Source: Salinicoccus kekensis
GTDB taxonomy: Bacteria; Bacillota; Bacilli; Staphylococcales; Salinicoccaceae
Reading direction: 5' to 3'
NCBI RefSeq assembly: GCF_900220995.1
Contig: NZ_OBQF01000001.1
Coordinates: 372,001-436,000 of the forward strand
Length of the DNA stretch: 64,000 bases
This document shows positions 27,712 through 39,191 of the stretch, in pieces. Each line of letters starts with the position of its first letter. Position 1 is the first letter of the stretch. Position numbers and translations under genes: made by a program. The notes under the pieces were generated by a model. That model made no database searches and was not told the DNA's origin. It saw nothing but the letters and a program-made list of their open reading frames with translations.

Positions 27712-29985
27712 ATGTTTAAATCCAAATATGAATGGAAAGTCCGTAATACCGGCGAGGTGCTGCCAGAGTCACTCCAAAAAAAATACCGTTTGAACAGCTT
27801 AGAGCAGCATATATTGGAAAACAGGGGCTATACGACCGACGAACAGCTTAAAAGCCTCTATGAAACCGGAACCCATGATGAGAATGGCATCTTCTCCATG
27901 GATGAGGCCGTTTCGAGAATAGAAGCGGCTGTGGCCGGAGGGGAACGCATCCTCATATACGGCGACTTCGATGCGGATGGCATCACGAGCACTGCCATTT
28001 TATACACGGCACTGAAAAATGCCGGGGCGGCTGTGGATTACCTCATCCCAAACAGGATCGAGCATGGTTACGGGCCGAACATCGACCTCTTCAAATCACG
28101 GGTCGTCGGCCGCCATGATCTCGTGATCACGGTGGACAACGGTGTTGCCGCTGTGGATGAGATCGGCTTCCTCAAAAGTGAAGGCATCGATGTGATTGTA
28201 GCGGACCACCATGAGTTTGCAGATACGCTTCCCGATGCGATCATCGTCCACGCTGCACATCCGGAAGGGGAGTATCCGTTTGAACACCTTGCCGGTGTCG
28301 GGATCACGTATAAACTGATCACCGCCCTCGGACTCGCAACCAGTGACATGCTTCAGCTCGTGGCCATCGGCACGGTCGCGGATATGGTCAGCATCACCGG
28401 CGAGAATAAAAAGCTCGTGATCGACGGCCTGCAGCAGATCAACGCAAACCCTTTGACCGGGGTAAGGACGCTGCTGTCCGTTTCAGGACACACGGGCGCC
28501 GTGGATGAGGAAACCATCGGCTTCGGCATCGCACCGAGACTGAACAGTTCAGGGCGGATCGCAGATGCGGAAATCGCAGTCGAATTGCTGTTGACGGAAG
28601 ACAGGACGAAAGCTTTCGAGCTGGCCTCTGAACTCGAGGCCCTGAACGATGAAAGGAAAGAGATCGTCATTGAAACATTCACTGATGCAACGGGTCTCTA
28701 TGAAGAGGATGAGGATATCATCATCGTCCGCGGTGAAGACTATCATCCCGGTGTCATCGGCATCGTCGCATCGAAACTGACGGAGGCTTACGGCAAGCCC
28801 GCCATCGTATTCACTTTGGACGGGGCCGTATACAGGGGGTCCGCCCGTTCGATCGACGGGTTGAATCTGCTTGAGGCTGTCAAGGAGAAGGATGGTTTCA
28901 TCAGCAAAATCGGCGGCCATTCACAGGCATTCGGCATTGAAGTGGCGGCTCATGAATTCAACGAATTCAAAGAAGCCGTCGAACAGCATTTCAAGGACAA
29001 GGAACTGTCACTCAAACCCGTGAAATATATCGACATGATGATTGAAAAAGATGAGTTCAAATTGGCCGAATTCGAACGGTTCGAAAACCTGAAGCCTTTC
29101 GGACAGGGGTTCACCAGGCCCATCTTCATGATCAATCAGGGCCGCATCGAGAGCGTGCGGCAGGTCGGCAAAGACAAGAACCACATCAAGATCACTTTTC
29201 AGGACATATCCATCGATACGATCGGCTTCAACTTCGGGCATCTCTTCCATGAAGTATCCGCCGGGGACAGGATCAGCCTTGTCGGGACGGTCAACATCAA
29301 CGAATTCAACCAGACGAGATCACTTCAGATGATCATTCAGGATGCGGAAATATCCAATGTCCAGATCATCGATATGCGCAGCCGGGTGAACCAGAACTTC
29401 GATATGATATCGCCTGAAGATCATTTTTTGATCAACCGCGGCAAGGAGAAGAAGTCCCAAAACTACTACCATTACGGCGAGCAGCTGCCTTTTGCGATTG
29501 ATACGCTCGTGCTGCGTGATCTGCCGGAGTCACTCGCGCTGCTTGGAGAATCGATCAAAAACATCCACGTCTCCAAGATCATCATGATCTTCAATACGAA
29601 GGAAGAGTTTTATTTCACCGGGGCACCGGACTTCAGCCTTGTGGAGGGCGTATACCGGCTGATCAGCGACAGGGAGGATGGTTCCATCAATCTGGCCACC
29701 GATGCCTACGCCTTTGCGGACCACTTCAATATCAGCATGAAAATATTAAAAATGGTCACAGATATACTGGAAGAACTCGAGAAAATCGAAGTGAAAAATG
29801 GTATAATCAATAAGAAAGACACAAATAACGAACTCACTGAAAGTGAAGTCGAAAATTCGAAGGTTAAATCTGCCATCGATCATAGGATTCAATCAGAGGC
29901 TAAATTGAAAATGTCCTCGACACAGGAATTGAAGAACTACATTAAGATATTGATTGCAGATGATGGAGGAAATAATGAATCTTAA
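27712..29985 (+). CDS. recJ: single-stranded-DNA-specific exonuclease RecJ
   Basis: 757 residues. DHH-phosphodiesterase motifs: [11 protein letters not shown] (motif I), TVDNGVAA (II), VADHHEF (III, the DHH motif) and the DHHA1 part with [23 protein letters not shown]. An OB domain follows and then the long C-terminal domain seen in Firmicute RecJ. Degrades single-stranded DNA 5' to 3' in repair and recombination. The ATG at 27712 has AAGGAT nine bases before it. The end overlaps apt by 11 bp. Confidence 0.94.
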   Translation: MFKSKYEWKVRNTGEVLPESLQKKYRLNSLEQHILENRGYTTDEQLKSLYETGTHDENGIFSMDEAVSRIEAAVAGGERILIYGDFDADGITSTAILYTALKNAGAAVDYLIPNRIEHGYGPNIDLFKSRVVGRHDLVITVDNGVAAVDEIGFLKSEGIDVIVADHHEFADTLPDAIIVHAAHPEGEYPFEHLAGVGITYKLITALGLATSDMLQLVAIGTVADMVSITGENKKLVIDGLQQINANPLTGVRTLLSVSGHTGAVDEETIGFGIAPRLNSSGRIADAEIAVELLLTEDRTKAFELASELEALNDERKEIVIETFTDATGLYEEDEDIIIVRGEDYHPGVIGIVASKLTEAYGKPAIVFTLDGAVYRGSARSIDGLNLLEAVKEKDGFISKIGGHSQAFGIEVAAHEFNEFKEAVEQHFKDKELSLKPVKYIDMMIEKDEFKLAEFERFENLKPFGQGFTRPIFMINQGRIESVRQVGKDKNHIKITFQDISIDTIGFNFGHLFHEVSAGDRISLVGTVNINEFNQTRSLQMIIQDAEISNVQIIDMRSRVNQNFDMISPEDHFLINRGKEKKSQNYYHYGEQLPFAIDTLVLRDLPESLALLGESIKNIHVSKIIMIFNTKEEFYFTGAPDFSLVEGVYRLISDREDGSINLATDAYAFADHFNISMKILKMVTDILEELEKIEVKNGIINKKDTNNELTESEVENSKVKSAIDHRIQSEAKLKMSSTQELKNYIKILIADDGGNNES

Positions 29986-30493
29986 AGAGTATGTATCAGA
30001 AGTACAGGATTGGCCCAAAAAGGGTGTGAGCTTCAAGGACATCACGACGATCATGGACAACGGCGAGGCGTATGGCTATGCGACTGACCAGATCGTCGAA
30101 TTTGCCAGGGAAAAGGAAGTCGATATCGTCGTCGGACCGGAGGCGAGGGGGTTCATCATCGGATGTCCCGTGGCATACAGCATGGGTATCGGTTTTGCAC
30201 CTGTCAGAAAAGCGGGCAAACTGCCAAGGGAAGTCATAGAATATGAATATGACCTCGAGTACGGCTCGAACACGCTCGCGATGCACAAAGATGCGATCAA
30301 ACCGGGTCAGCGGGTGCTGATCACAGATGATCTGCTCGCCACAGGCGGGACGATTGTTGCAACGATCAAGCTTGTCGAGGCACTCGGCGGCATCGTCGCC
30401 GGCATCGCATTTCTGATAGAGCTTGAATACCTTGGCGGCAAGAAGCTGCTCGATGGTTATGAAACGATATCATTAATCTCATATGATGCTTAA
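29975..30493 (+). CDS. apt: adenine phosphoribosyltransferase
   Basis: 172 residues. [19 protein letters not shown] and the PRPP loop [14 protein letters not shown] identify Apt, which makes AMP from adenine and PRPP. GGAGG before ATG 29975, inside the recJ end, shows translational coupling. The recJ-apt-rel order is conserved in Bacillales. Confidence 0.97.
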   Translation: MNLKEYVSEVQDWPKKGVSFKDITTIMDNGEAYGYATDQIVEFAREKEVDIVVGPEARGFIIGCPVAYSMGIGFAPVRKAGKLPREVIEYEYDLEYGSNTLAMHKDAIKPGQRVLITDDLLATGGTIVATIKLVEALGGIVAGIAFLIELEYLGGKKLLDGYETISLISYDA

Positions 30494-30524
30494 AAAGTCT
30501 GTAAAACCAGGCTTTTTTTTATAG
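30492..30524 (+). terminator. intrinsic terminator after apt
   Basis: AAAGTCTG and CAGGCTTT (one G-U pair) enclose TAAAAC and are followed by a T-run, ending the ruvA-to-apt transcript. Confidence 0.75.
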
Positions 30525-30594
30525 CGGGATTTATTTGTTTTATGAATTATAGTATGATGGTTCTATCTATTTTAATATAAGGGCGGTGAAGGTC

Positions 30595-32751
30595 ATGAGC
30601 AGGGAATATCCATATACCAGAGACGATGTCATAAAAATGTGTGAAGCTTATTTGTCCGACGATGACTTGAAGATGATCAAAAAGGCTTATGACCTGGCTT
30701 TTGAAGCACATGACGGGCAGTTCAGGAAAAACGGTTTGCCTTATATACTCCATCCGGTACAGGTGGCGGGGATATTGGCCGAACTGAAGCTGGACGGTCC
30801 GACGATCATCGCAGGGTTCCTGCATGATGTCGTCGAGGATACAATCTACACTTATGACGATCTCGTCGAGATGTTCAATGAAGAAGTCGCAATCATCGTG
30901 GACGGCGTGACCAAGCTCGAGAAAGTGAAATACCGTTCCCGCCAGCAGCAGCAGGCCGAAAACCACCGCAAATTATTCGTGGCCATCGCAAAAGATATCC
31001 GGGTCATACTGGTGAAGCTCGCCGACCGGCTGCACAACATGCGGACGTTGAAGGCCATGCCTGAAGACAAACAGTACAGGACATCGCTTGAAACGCTTGA
31101 AATCTACGCACCGCTGGCCCACCGGCTCGGTATTTCAAGCATCAAATGGGAGCTTGAGGATACGGCGCTCCGCTACATTGAACCGAAACAGTATTTCAAG
31201 ATCGTGAGCATGATGAAGAAGAAGCGCAGCGAGCGTGAGGACGTCATCAATGAGGCCATCGATAAAATTGAAGCGGAAATGAAGAAGACGAATATCGATG
31301 GCAGCCTCTCGGGCAGGCCGAAGCACATCTACAGTATATATAAGAAGATGAAGAAGCAGAGCAAGCAGTTCGATCAAATCTTCGACCTGCTTGCTGTCCG
31401 GGTCCTGGTGGATAACATCAAGGACTGCTACGCGGTCCTCGGAGTGATCCATACAATCTGGAAGCCGCTGCCGGGACGGTTCAAGGATTACATCGCGATG
31501 CCGAAACCGAACATGTACCAGTCGCTGCATACGACGGTCGTCGGACCTCAGGGTGATCCGCTTGAAATACAGATCAGGACTTATGAAATGCATGAAATAG
31601 CTGAGCACGGTGTCGCTGCACACTGGGCTTACAAAGAAGGCAAGGATACGGGCATAGACTGGTTCAAGGAACTCGTCGACCAGGAAACATCATCACCTGA
31701 TGCCGAGGAATTCATGGAGGCACTGAAGACGGATCTGTTGAGTGATAAAGTCTACGTCTTCACGCCGAACGGCGATGTGATCGAACTGCCGAAAGGTGCG
31801 GTGCCGATCGACTTTGCCTATCAGGTGCACTCGGAAGTCGGCAACCGGATGATCGGTGCCAAGGTGAACGGGAAGATCGTCACGATCGACCATCCGCTGG
31901 AGACGGGCGATATCGTCGAGATCAGGACAAGCAAGCAGTCGTACGGGCCGAGCATGGACTGGCTGAAACTTGTGAAATCAAGCAGTGCCAAAAATAAAAT
32001 CAGATCATTCTTCAAAAAGCAGGACCGGGCAAGCAATATTGAAAAGGGCAGGCTCGCAGTCGAAGCGGAAATCAAAAAACGCGAACACAAGCCGGATGAT
32101 ATATTGAAGGACAAGTATATCGAACCGGTGCTCGACAGGTATAACCTGAATAATGAAGAGGATTTGTATGCGATGATCGGCTTTGGCGGTGTGACCGCAC
32201 AGCAGGTGGCGAACCGTCTGATGGAGAAATTCAAATCAGCCGAAGGCGCCACGGCCAATGACGTTGAAGATATCGACCGGTCGCATCACTATAAGGAGAT
32301 ATCCACCGAATCCGGGGTTTATGTGGAAGGTATGGACAACCTGCTCATCAACTTATCCAAATGCTGCAACCCCATACCGGGTGATGATATCACCGGTTAC
32401 ATCACAAAAGGGCACGGGGTCAAAGTCCATGTATCCAACTGCCCGAATATCGTCAATGAAACAGAACGCATCATCGATGTGGGCTGGGTCAGGAATAAGA
32501 ATAAGGACCGGAAATATCAGGCGGATCTTGAAATCAGAGGATATGACCGTGCAGGCCTCGTAAATGAAATATTGAATGTCATCGCCAGCACCAAGTTCCC
32601 GATCACCCATGTCAATGCCAAAAGTGATGTGGATAAATATGCCAAGGTCAATGTGTCCGTGATGGTCCAGAATACGACCGACCTGTACCGGATCGTCGAT
32701 AAGATCAAACAGCTTAAGGATATTTACAGTGTCGAGCGAGTATTTAAATGA
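30595..32751 (+). CDS. rel: bifunctional (p)ppGpp synthetase/hydrolase Rel (RSH)
   Basis: 718 residues. HD hydrolase domain with [15 protein letters not shown] and FLHDVVEDT; synthetase domain with [12 protein letters not shown] and [15 protein letters not shown] domain with [24 protein letters not shown]; zinc-finger/CC motif [12 protein letters not shown]-terminal ACT domain. Makes (p)ppGpp on starved ribosomes and degrades it otherwise. I chose ATG 30595 over an in-frame GTG at 30586. A TATGAT at 30553-30558 suggests its own promoter. Confidence 0.96.
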   Translation: MSREYPYTRDDVIKMCEAYLSDDDLKMIKKAYDLAFEAHDGQFRKNGLPYILHPVQVAGILAELKLDGPTIIAGFLHDVVEDTIYTYDDLVEMFNEEVAIIVDGVTKLEKVKYRSRQQQQAENHRKLFVAIAKDIRVILVKLADRLHNMRTLKAMPEDKQYRTSLETLEIYAPLAHRLGISSIKWELEDTALRYIEPKQYFKIVSMMKKKRSEREDVINEAIDKIEAEMKKTNIDGSLSGRPKHIYSIYKKMKKQSKQFDQIFDLLAVRVLVDNIKDCYAVLGVIHTIWKPLPGRFKDYIAMPKPNMYQSLHTTVVGPQGDPLEIQIRTYEMHEIAEHGVAAHWAYKEGKDTGIDWFKELVDQETSSPDAEEFMEALKTDLLSDKVYVFTPNGDVIELPKGAVPIDFAYQVHSEVGNRMIGAKVNGKIVTIDHPLETGDIVEIRTSKQSYGPSMDWLKLVKSSSAKNKIRSFFKKQDRASNIEKGRLAVEAEIKKREHKPDDILKDKYIEPVLDRYNLNNEEDLYAMIGFGGVTAQQVANRLMEKFKSAEGATANDVEDIDRSHHYKEISTESGVYVEGMDNLLINLSKCCNPIPGDDITGYITKGHGVKVHVSNCPNIVNETERIIDVGWVRNKNKDRKYQADLEIRGYDRAGLVNEILNVIASTKFPITHVNAKSDVDKYAKVNVSVMVQNTTDLYRIVDKIKQLKDIYSVERVFK

Positions 32752-32760
32752 GGTGAAAAG

Positions 32761-33213
32761 ATGAAGGTGGTTCTACAGAAAGTCAGGGATGCCCGTGTGG
32801 TGAAACAGGACCTGTATAATGAGATCAATCACGGATATGTACTCCTTGTAGGTGTGGGTGAGGAATCAACATCGGCGGATGCAGTGAAACTCGCCGAAAA
32901 GATCGCAAAATCCAGGAACTTCGAAGATGGTGAAGGTAAAATCAACCTTTCAATCGATGATGTCAAAGGCGAAATTTTGAGCATTTCCCAGTTCACGCTG
33001 TATGCCGATGTCAAAAAGGGCAACCGTCCGAGCTTCACTCGGGCTGCCGGGAGTGACCGGGCGATACAATTGTACAAAGAATTCAATGCGGCACTCGAAA
33101 GCTACGGCCTGACGGTGAAAGAGGGCTTTTTTGGAGAGCACATGAATGTTTATATCAATAACGACGGGCCGATCACCATCATTTACGAGTCCAGGGACGG
33201 CAAGATCCTCTGA
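32761..33213 (+). CDS. dtd: D-aminoacyl-tRNA deacylase
   Basis: 150 residues: [34 protein letters not shown] (the -SQFTL- active-site element) and the cross-subunit NDGPITI (Gly-Pro motif). It frees tRNA from wrongly attached D-amino acids and glycine. GAGGTG precedes the ATG, 9 bp after rel; the stop overlaps the lytH ATG. Confidence 0.96.
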   Translation: MKVVLQKVRDARVVKQDLYNEINHGYVLLVGVGEESTSADAVKLAEKIAKSRNFEDGEGKINLSIDDVKGEILSISQFTLYADVKKGNRPSFTRAAGSDRAIQLYKEFNAALESYGLTVKEGFFGEHMNVYINNDGPITIIYESRDGKIL

Positions 33214-33959
33214 TGAATAACGTAAGGAAAGGTGCGGATGGATTCATACATGCATTCATCCGGTTTTTAAAGAACAGGAAGCCTGCCTACCTTATTCCGC
33301 TCTTCTTCATTTTATCTGCAGTTGCGGTCATATCAATTGTCTACTTACCGGTTTTGACCACGTCTGCCCTTGCCGGGGGCGGGGAAGATGAAGAATGGAC
33401 TTATATCGTGATGGATTTTGATCAGGAAGCGGACATATCTTTTGGCGGGGAGACCATCATCATCGACCCCGGCCACGGCGGCAGAGACCCCGGTGCACCG
33501 AGCGTATCAGGCAAAACGGAAGCTGAAATCGTCTACAGCATCGCACTCAAGACTGCAGAAACGCTTGAAGCTGCAGGCGCCGATGTCGAATTCACGAGAG
33601 GGCAGGATGAATATGCCTCACTCGATGACAGGGAGCTCCAGGGGGACTTATTCATCAGTCTACATAGTGATGCGATGAACGACGCTTCCATCACCGGCTT
33701 CACGACATATTACACGTATGAATATCAGCGTGAATTTGCAGAAACGATGAACACTGCATTGGATGGATATTCGAAATTCCGTAACCGCGGTACGCATCAG
33801 TCGAACTATCAGGTCACATGGCAGCTCGATTATCCCGCGGTTCTGATTGAACTGGGTTATTTGAGCAATGAAATCGATGACAGGCTGTTATCGGATGAAG
33901 CATACCAGGACTTGATGGCCCGGGCCATCGTCGAAGGCATACATGATCATTTGAATTGA
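33213..33959 (+). CDS. lytH: membrane-anchored N-acetylmuramoyl-L-alanine amidase, LytH-like
   Basis: 248 residues. One membrane helix at about 25-47, then a short linker, then an Amidase_3 domain: zinc ligands His88 (IDPGHGG), Glu103 (KTEAEI) and His151 (ISLHSD), and catalytic Glu213 (VLIELGYLSN). Position between dtd and hisS equals lytH of Staphylococcus aureus, which trims peptidoglycan strands and needs a membrane partner. Here only about 30 residues separate helix and catalytic domain, so no SH3-like domain fits. The start overlaps the dtd stop (TGATG). Confidence 0.88.
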   Translation: MNNVRKGADGFIHAFIRFLKNRKPAYLIPLFFILSAVAVISIVYLPVLTTSALAGGGEDEEWTYIVMDFDQEADISFGGETIIIDPGHGGRDPGAPSVSGKTEAEIVYSIALKTAETLEAAGADVEFTRGQDEYASLDDRELQGDLFISLHSDAMNDASITGFTTYYTYEYQREFAETMNTALDGYSKFRNRGTHQSNYQVTWQLDYPAVLIELGYLSNEIDDRLLSDEAYQDLMARAIVEGIHDHLN

Positions 33960-33964
33960 TTGTC

Positions 33965-33993
33965 TTGACTTTGAATGGCCGAATGACTATGAT
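33965..33993 (+). promoter_or_regulatory. promoter of the hisS-aspS operon
   Basis: TTGACT (33965-33970), a 17-bp spacer and TATGAT (33988-33993), directly after the lytH stop. Transcription should start near 34000, just before an AAATGA-AAA-TCATTT inverted repeat at 34006-34020. Confidence 0.7.
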
Positions 33994-33999
33994 AAACAT

Positions 34000-34246
34000 T
34001 AATATAAATGAAAATCATTTGATCTGAAGAGGGTATATCACAGCGGGTTCCAGAGATGTTCACATATGCTGAAAGTGAACACCCGTAAAATATATCTGCC
34101 GACACTTCAGAGGAGATGCTGTCATTGACAGACGGTGGCAATCGTTATCATGCCAGAGGATCGACCCAAAAAAGGTCGGTCAAATTAGGGTGGCAACACG
34201 GCAATTTCGTCCCTTATACCTTTCGAGGTATAAGGGGCTTTTTTTA
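34000..34246 (+). promoter_or_regulatory. T-box riboswitch of hisS-aspS
   Basis: The T-box sequence AGGGTGGCAACACGG is at 34187-34201 (a variant of AGGGTGGNACCGCG). The terminator is CCCTTATACC (34211-34220) with GGTATAAGGG (34227-34236) and a T-run. Stem I closes through CTGAAG (34024-34029) and CTTCAG (34105-34110). The base of the specifier side reads GACAC (34101-34105), which contains GAC (Asp) followed by A and overlaps CAC (His). Uncharged tRNA pairing to TGGC should prevent termination and switch on both synthetases. Confidence 0.9.
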
Positions 34247-34267
34247 TTTTATGAGGAGTGGTGAAGA

Positions 34268-35527
34268 ATGATTCAAATACCAAGAGGAACGCAGGATATA
34301 CTGCCCGGGGAAAGTTACAAGTGGCAGGTCATAGAAGAGAAGTTGAGGGAAATCGCTGCAAATTACAATTACCGGGAAATCCGCACCCCTGTCTTTGAAG
34401 CGACCGAGTTGTTCGTGAGGGGCGTCGGTGGCTCGACGGATATCGTGAACAAGGAAATGTACACTTTCGAGGACAAGGGTGGACGCAGCCTGACTTTAAG
34501 ACCTGAGGGCACGGCGCCGGTCGTGAGGAGCTATATCGAAAACAAGATGCAGCACGACGTCAACCAGCCGGTGAAAGTATTCTACAAGGAACCGATGTTC
34601 AGATATGAACGGAAACAGAAGGGGCGTTACCGCCAGTTCGTACAGTTCGGCATTGAAGCCATCGGCGTGGAAGATCCGCTGATCGATGTCGAAGTGCTGA
34701 GCATGCTGATGCACATTTACCAGTCATTCGGATTGAAGAACCTGAAACTGTACATCAACTCGATCGGCGACCATCAGAGCCGGAAGGAATACAATGATGC
34801 GCTCGTCAGCCATTTTGAACCGAGGATCGATGAATTCTGTGCCGACTGCCAATCCAGGATCGACACGAACCCGATGAGGATCCTCGACTGTAAAAAAGAC
34901 AGGGATCATGAACTGATCAAAACAGCGCCCGTCATCTATAACTTCCTGAATGAAGAGTCCAAGGCATATTTCGAGACGGTGAAGGAAAAGCTGACCGATA
35001 TCGGCATTGAATATGAGGTGGATTACAACCTGGTCAGGGGGCTCGATTACTATACGCATACCGCTTTCGAGCTGATGAGCGATGCTGAGGGCTTCGGCGC
35101 AATCACCACGCTTTGCGGCGGCGGCCGGTATAACGGCCTGCTCGAACTGCTGGACGGGCCGCATGAGACCGGCATCGGATTTGCACTCAGCATAGAGCGG
35201 CTGCTGATGGCCCTGGAGGCGGAAGGCATCGAGCTGGAACAGCCCGACGGCATCAAGCTGTACATCTGCACGATGGATGACAATTCATTCGATAAGGCCG
35301 GCACCCTTCTGCATGAGCTCAGGACGAAAGGCATCAGCGCCGATATGGATTATAAGCGCAGGAAATTGAAGGCCCAGATGAAAGACGCTGACAGGAAACG
35401 TGCTGAACATGTCATCGTCCTCGGGGAAGATGAAATCAACTCCGGCGAAGTCGAACTTAAGAGCATGCAGGACGGGGAATCCCGGACGATGAACATAGAT
35501 GAACTGAAAAACTACTTGGAGGATTAA
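34268..35527 (+). CDS. hisS: histidine-tRNA ligase
   Basis: 419 residues, class II. Motif 1 around [16 protein letters not shown], motif 2 with [20 protein letters not shown], the histidine-binding [15 protein letters not shown], and motif 3 [23 protein letters not shown] precedes the ATG. Four bases separate it from aspS; both are under the T-box. Confidence 0.97.
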   Translation: MIQIPRGTQDILPGESYKWQVIEEKLREIAANYNYREIRTPVFEATELFVRGVGGSTDIVNKEMYTFEDKGGRSLTLRPEGTAPVVRSYIENKMQHDVNQPVKVFYKEPMFRYERKQKGRYRQFVQFGIEAIGVEDPLIDVEVLSMLMHIYQSFGLKNLKLYINSIGDHQSRKEYNDALVSHFEPRIDEFCADCQSRIDTNPMRILDCKKDRDHELIKTAPVIYNFLNEESKAYFETVKEKLTDIGIEYEVDYNLVRGLDYYTHTAFELMSDAEGFGAITTLCGGGRYNGLLELLDGPHETGIGFALSIERLLMALEAEGIELEQPDGIKLYICTMDDNSFDKAGTLLHELRTKGISADMDYKRRKLKAQMKDADRKRAEHVIVLGEDEINSGEVELKSMQDGESRTMNIDELKNYLED

Positions 35528-35531
35528 AAAA

Positions 35532-37292
35532 ATGACTAGAGCATTCATTTCAGAAACGATTGGCAAAGAGGCGGGGGCATCCGTCCAACTATCCGGCTGG
35601 GTCCAGAGAAGGCGCGACCTCGGCGGACTGATCTTCATTGACCTCAGGGACCGGAGCGGTGTCATCCAGATCGTCTTCAATCCGGAAATTTCGGAAAAGG
35701 CGCTGAACACGGCAGAAGATGTACGGAGCGAATACGTCATCAATATAAGCGGTACGATATCAAAAAGGGATGCATCACAGGTCAACCCGAATATCGATAC
35801 CGGGGAAATCGAGGTCATCGTCAATGACATCGATGTGATTTCAAAGGCGAAAACGCCGCCGTTCCACATTCAGGACGAGACCGTCACCGAAGACGTCAAA
35901 CTGAAGTACAGATACCTGGACTTGAGACGGCCGAAACTGCAGAACATCCTGAAGCTGCGCCACCGCCTGAAGCAGAGTGTGAGCCGCTTTCTGGATGAAG
36001 AAGGTTTCATCGATGTGGAGACGCCTGTACTTTCAAAATCAACACCGGAAGGTGCACGGGATTACCTCGTCCCTTCACGCGTGCATGAAGGTGAATTTTA
36101 TGCACTCCCGCAGTCACCGCAGATTTACAAGCAGCTGCTGATGCTTTCGGGAATGGAGAAGTATTATCAGATCGTCAAATGTTTCAGGGATGAAGACCTG
36201 CGGGCCGACAGACAGCCGGAATTCACGCAGATCGATATCGAGCAGTCATTCGTCGACCAGGAAGATGTCATCGCACTGAATGAAAAAATGATCACGCAGA
36301 TCATGAAAGATGTCAAAGGGGTGGAAGTCACAACACCGTTCCAGAGGATCACCCATGATGAAGCAATGGCGAAGTACGGCGTGGATAAACCGGATACGCG
36401 GTTCGGCCTGCACCTTCAGGACATCACCGAATTCAGCAGGACGACGGAATTCAAAGTCTTCAAGTCCACGGCAGAGTCGGGCGGCATGGTGAACGCACTT
36501 GTCATCCCGGATAAAGCGGATGCATACTCGAGGAAAGACATAGATAAGCTTGAAAGCTTTGTGAAAACATATGGCGCCAAAGGTCTTGCGTGGATGAAAT
36601 CTTCGGAAGATGGATTCACCGGACCGATCGCAAAATTCTTTGATGAAGATAAACAAGCTGAGCTCAAGTCACTGCTCGGCATCGGTTCAAACGACCTGGT
36701 GCTGTTTGTAGCCGACAAGAAAAAAGTCGTCCATGCATCACTTGGGAACCTGCGCAACAAGCTCGGGAAAGATCTTGGACTGATCAATAAGGAACAGTTC
36801 AACTTCCTGTGGGTGACGGACTGGCCGCTCCTTGAGTATGATGAGGACAATGACCGCTACGTCGCTGCCCACCATCCGTTCACTTCACCAAAAAAAGAGG
36901 ATGAAGACAAGCTTGAGACCGCACCGGAAGAAGTGAAGGCCAATGCCTACGACATCGTTTTGAACGGTTATGAACTCGGCGGGGGTTCCATCCGCATCCA
37001 CGACAGGACGCTGCAGGAGCGGATGTTCCGTACACTCGGGTTCACGGATGAAGAAAGGGATGACCAGTTCGGGTTCCTGCTTGAGGCATTCACCTACGGT
37101 GCACCGCCCCACGGCGGCATCGCCTACGGCTTCGACCGCTTCGTCATGCTGCTTGCAGGCACCGACAACATCAGGGACGTCATCGCATTCCCTAAAACCG
37201 CAAGCGCAAGCGATCTGATGATGAACGCACCGTCAGCCGTATCCGAAGATCAGCTGGAGGAACTGCATATCAGCGTGGAGACGGAAGAGTGA
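35532..37292 (+). CDS. aspS: aspartate-tRNA ligase
   Basis: 586 residues, bacterial-type AspRS: N-terminal OB fold ([22 protein letters not shown]), motif 2 [18 protein letters not shown], the bacterial GAD insertion and motif 3 [15 protein letters not shown]. The length and the GAD domain match bacterial AspRS. The AQC-AAR pattern that tells discriminating from non-discriminating enzymes cannot be judged by eye. Closed by a terminator at 37342-37373. Confidence 0.97.
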   Translation: MTRAFISETIGKEAGASVQLSGWVQRRRDLGGLIFIDLRDRSGVIQIVFNPEISEKALNTAEDVRSEYVINISGTISKRDASQVNPNIDTGEIEVIVNDIDVISKAKTPPFHIQDETVTEDVKLKYRYLDLRRPKLQNILKLRHRLKQSVSRFLDEEGFIDVETPVLSKSTPEGARDYLVPSRVHEGEFYALPQSPQIYKQLLMLSGMEKYYQIVKCFRDEDLRADRQPEFTQIDIEQSFVDQEDVIALNEKMITQIMKDVKGVEVTTPFQRITHDEAMAKYGVDKPDTRFGLHLQDITEFSRTTEFKVFKSTAESGGMVNALVIPDKADAYSRKDIDKLESFVKTYGAKGLAWMKSSEDGFTGPIAKFFDEDKQAELKSLLGIGSNDLVLFVADKKKVVHASLGNLRNKLGKDLGLINKEQFNFLWVTDWPLLEYDEDNDRYVAAHHPFTSPKKEDEDKLETAPEEVKANAYDIVLNGYELGGGSIRIHDRTLQERMFRTLGFTDEERDDQFGFLLEAFTYGAPPHGGIAYGFDRFVMLLAGTDNIRDVIAFPKTASASDLMMNAPSAVSEDQLEELHISVETEE

Positions 37293-37341
37293 TATACCTG
37301 CCTGCTGTGTGCAATTTCATATAAGAATAGTTTTACCCCGG

Positions 37342-37373
37342 AACCGTACAGATTATTTCTGTACGGTTTTTTT
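37342..37373 (+). terminator. intrinsic terminator after aspS
   Basis: AACCGTACAG (37342-37351) pairs with CTGTACGGTT (37359-37368), followed by seven T. Confidence 0.9.
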
Positions 37374-37454
37374 GTGAAATAATTTACTATTTACATTCTA
37401 ATTGCATCTTTATTCTGGTTTTCACATTTTTGACATATAGGTCTTTAATTTGAA

Positions 37455-37481
37455 GTTTATTCCACTAATGGGTGTGGGAAT
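37455..37481 (+). promoter_or_regulatory. possible sigma-B-type promoter before the ggt-like gene
   Basis: GTTTAT (37455-37460), 15 bp, GGGAAT (37476-37481) resembles the sigma-B pattern GTTTAA-N12-15-GGGTAT. A TTGACA at 37430-37435 is also present but has no good -10 at 16-18 bp. Weak evidence by eye only. Confidence 0.3.
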
Positions 37482-37516
37482 ACAGGAATTAAATGATGAT
37501 TTGGAAGGGTGATAAA

Positions 37517-39160
37517 ATGTTGGAATCAGGAAACCGGGAGATGGACTTTTTGGAAACCGGCAGAAGCCCTGCCACAGGAAAACGCGGGGCTGTGACAACG
37601 CCGCATTACCTTGCGACGCAGGCAGGTGAGAACATCATAAGGAGAGGCGGCCATGCCGTCGAAGCCGCAATCGCCTCGAATGCTGTGTTGTCGGTTGTAT
37701 ATCCCCATATGGCAGGTATCGGCGGGGATTTATTCGCCCTCATCAAAGACGAAGGTGAAGATGATGTACGTGCCATGAACGGCAGCGGTAAAGCTGCAGG
37801 GACGGCGACGATCGATTTCTTCAAAGAAAAAGGATATGACAGCATACCCGAGGAAGGACCGCTGTCGAGCGGCACCGTGCCGGGTGCGGTTGCGGCATGG
37901 GAAGCGATGCATGAAAAATACGGCCGTCTGGATTGGGCGGAGCTTTTTGAAGAAGCCATTTATCATGCGGAAGAAGGTTTTCCGGTCACGGAGAAGCTTG
38001 CGGATTTCATACTCCAGGAAAAGGATAAGATCGATCAGCATGATAAGACCGCTGCTGTTTTCATACCGGACGGAGAGCCATTGAAAGCGAAAGATATTTT
38101 AGTTCAGAGTGAGCTTGCCGAAACATTGAAAAGCATCGCAAAAGAAGGTGCTTCGGCGTTCTATGAAGGAGAAGTGGGGGAGAAGATGACTGCTTCGCTT
38201 CAAGATGCAGGCGGCCTGCTCTCGATGGAGGATCTGAAGAATCATGAAAGTGAATGGCAGGATCCGATCTCCACGACTTACCGTGATGACTATGAAGTTT
38301 ATCAGTTGAAGCCCAATACACAGGGCGTGGCAGCATTGATGATGCTGAACATTTTCAACCAATTTGATTTCAACCGCTTAAGAGACAATACCCCTCAATA
38401 TTACCATCTCATGGCAGAAGCAGCTAAGATCACATTTCAATACAGGGACCAATGGGTGACGGATCCGGATAAGGAACATGTACCCGTCGATGAACTGCTC
38501 TCGGATGAACAGACAACCCGGATGATGGATCATTTCAGTGAAGACAAAGCGAATTTACAGGAAGATCTGAATCGTCTGCCTGCGCTTAAAACCAACAGGG
38601 ATACGACGTATTTCGCGGCAGTCGACGGAGAGGGCAATGCCGTGTCCATGATACAGAGCGTGTACCATGAATTCGGCTCAGGATTCATGGCAGACGGCGG
38701 CTTCCTGCTGCAGAACAGGGGCTCGTTCTTCTCCCTCGACGGCAATCACATCAACAGGCTGGAACCGGGCAAGAAGACGTTCCATACGATCATGCCGGCC
38801 ATGGTGATGAAGGACGGCAGACCTTATCTTCTGATGGGTTCAATGGGCGGCGAAGGTCAGCCGCAGACCCAGAGTGCCCTCTTCACAAGAATCGTCGACT
38901 TCGGCTACAACGTCCAGCAGGCGATTGAAGCACCGAGGTGGCTGTACGGCCGTACATGGGGCGATGACAGTGACTCCCTGAAATTCGAAAAGCGTGTGGC
39001 GGACAGCAACATAGAGGCACTTGAAAGCCTCGGCCACGAAGTGGAGATACTGCCCGCTTATTCCCAGACGATGGGGCATGCTCAGGCCATACGGATTGAA
39101 GACGGACTGTACGAAGCGGGTGCAGATCCAAGAGGCGATGGCATCGCTCTCAGCTGGTAA
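37517..39160 (+). CDS. gamma-glutamyltransferase family protein (Ntn hydrolase)
   Basis: 547 residues. The N-terminal part has GAVTTPHYLATQAGENIIRRGG and AGIGGDLFALI; the self-processing threonine lies in NRDTTYFAAVDGEGNAVSMI (about 364-383), and the substrate-binding GSMGGEGQPQTQ replaces the classical GSPGG region. It should cleave itself into two chains and act as an N-terminal-threonine hydrolase or transferase on gamma-glutamyl or related amides. There is no signal peptide, so it is cytoplasmic, unlike classical periplasmic or secreted Ggt. I chose ATG 37517 (AAGGGTGAT just before). It heads a three-gene operon with a permease and an amidase. Confidence 0.8.
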   Translation: MLESGNREMDFLETGRSPATGKRGAVTTPHYLATQAGENIIRRGGHAVEAAIASNAVLSVVYPHMAGIGGDLFALIKDEGEDDVRAMNGSGKAAGTATIDFFKEKGYDSIPEEGPLSSGTVPGAVAAWEAMHEKYGRLDWAELFEEAIYHAEEGFPVTEKLADFILQEKDKIDQHDKTAAVFIPDGEPLKAKDILVQSELAETLKSIAKEGASAFYEGEVGEKMTASLQDAGGLLSMEDLKNHESEWQDPISTTYRDDYEVYQLKPNTQGVAALMMLNIFNQFDFNRLRDNTPQYYHLMAEAAKITFQYRDQWVTDPDKEHVPVDELLSDEQTTRMMDHFSEDKANLQEDLNRLPALKTNRDTTYFAAVDGEGNAVSMIQSVYHEFGSGFMADGGFLLQNRGSFFSLDGNHINRLEPGKKTFHTIMPAMVMKDGRPYLLMGSMGGEGQPQTQSALFTRIVDFGYNVQQAIEAPRWLYGRTWGDDSDSLKFEKRVADSNIEALESLGHEVEILPAYSQTMGHAQAIRIEDGLYEAGADPRGDGIALSW

Positions 39161-39191
39161 TTTAAAATCAAAGTAAAGGAGTTTATTGGAA

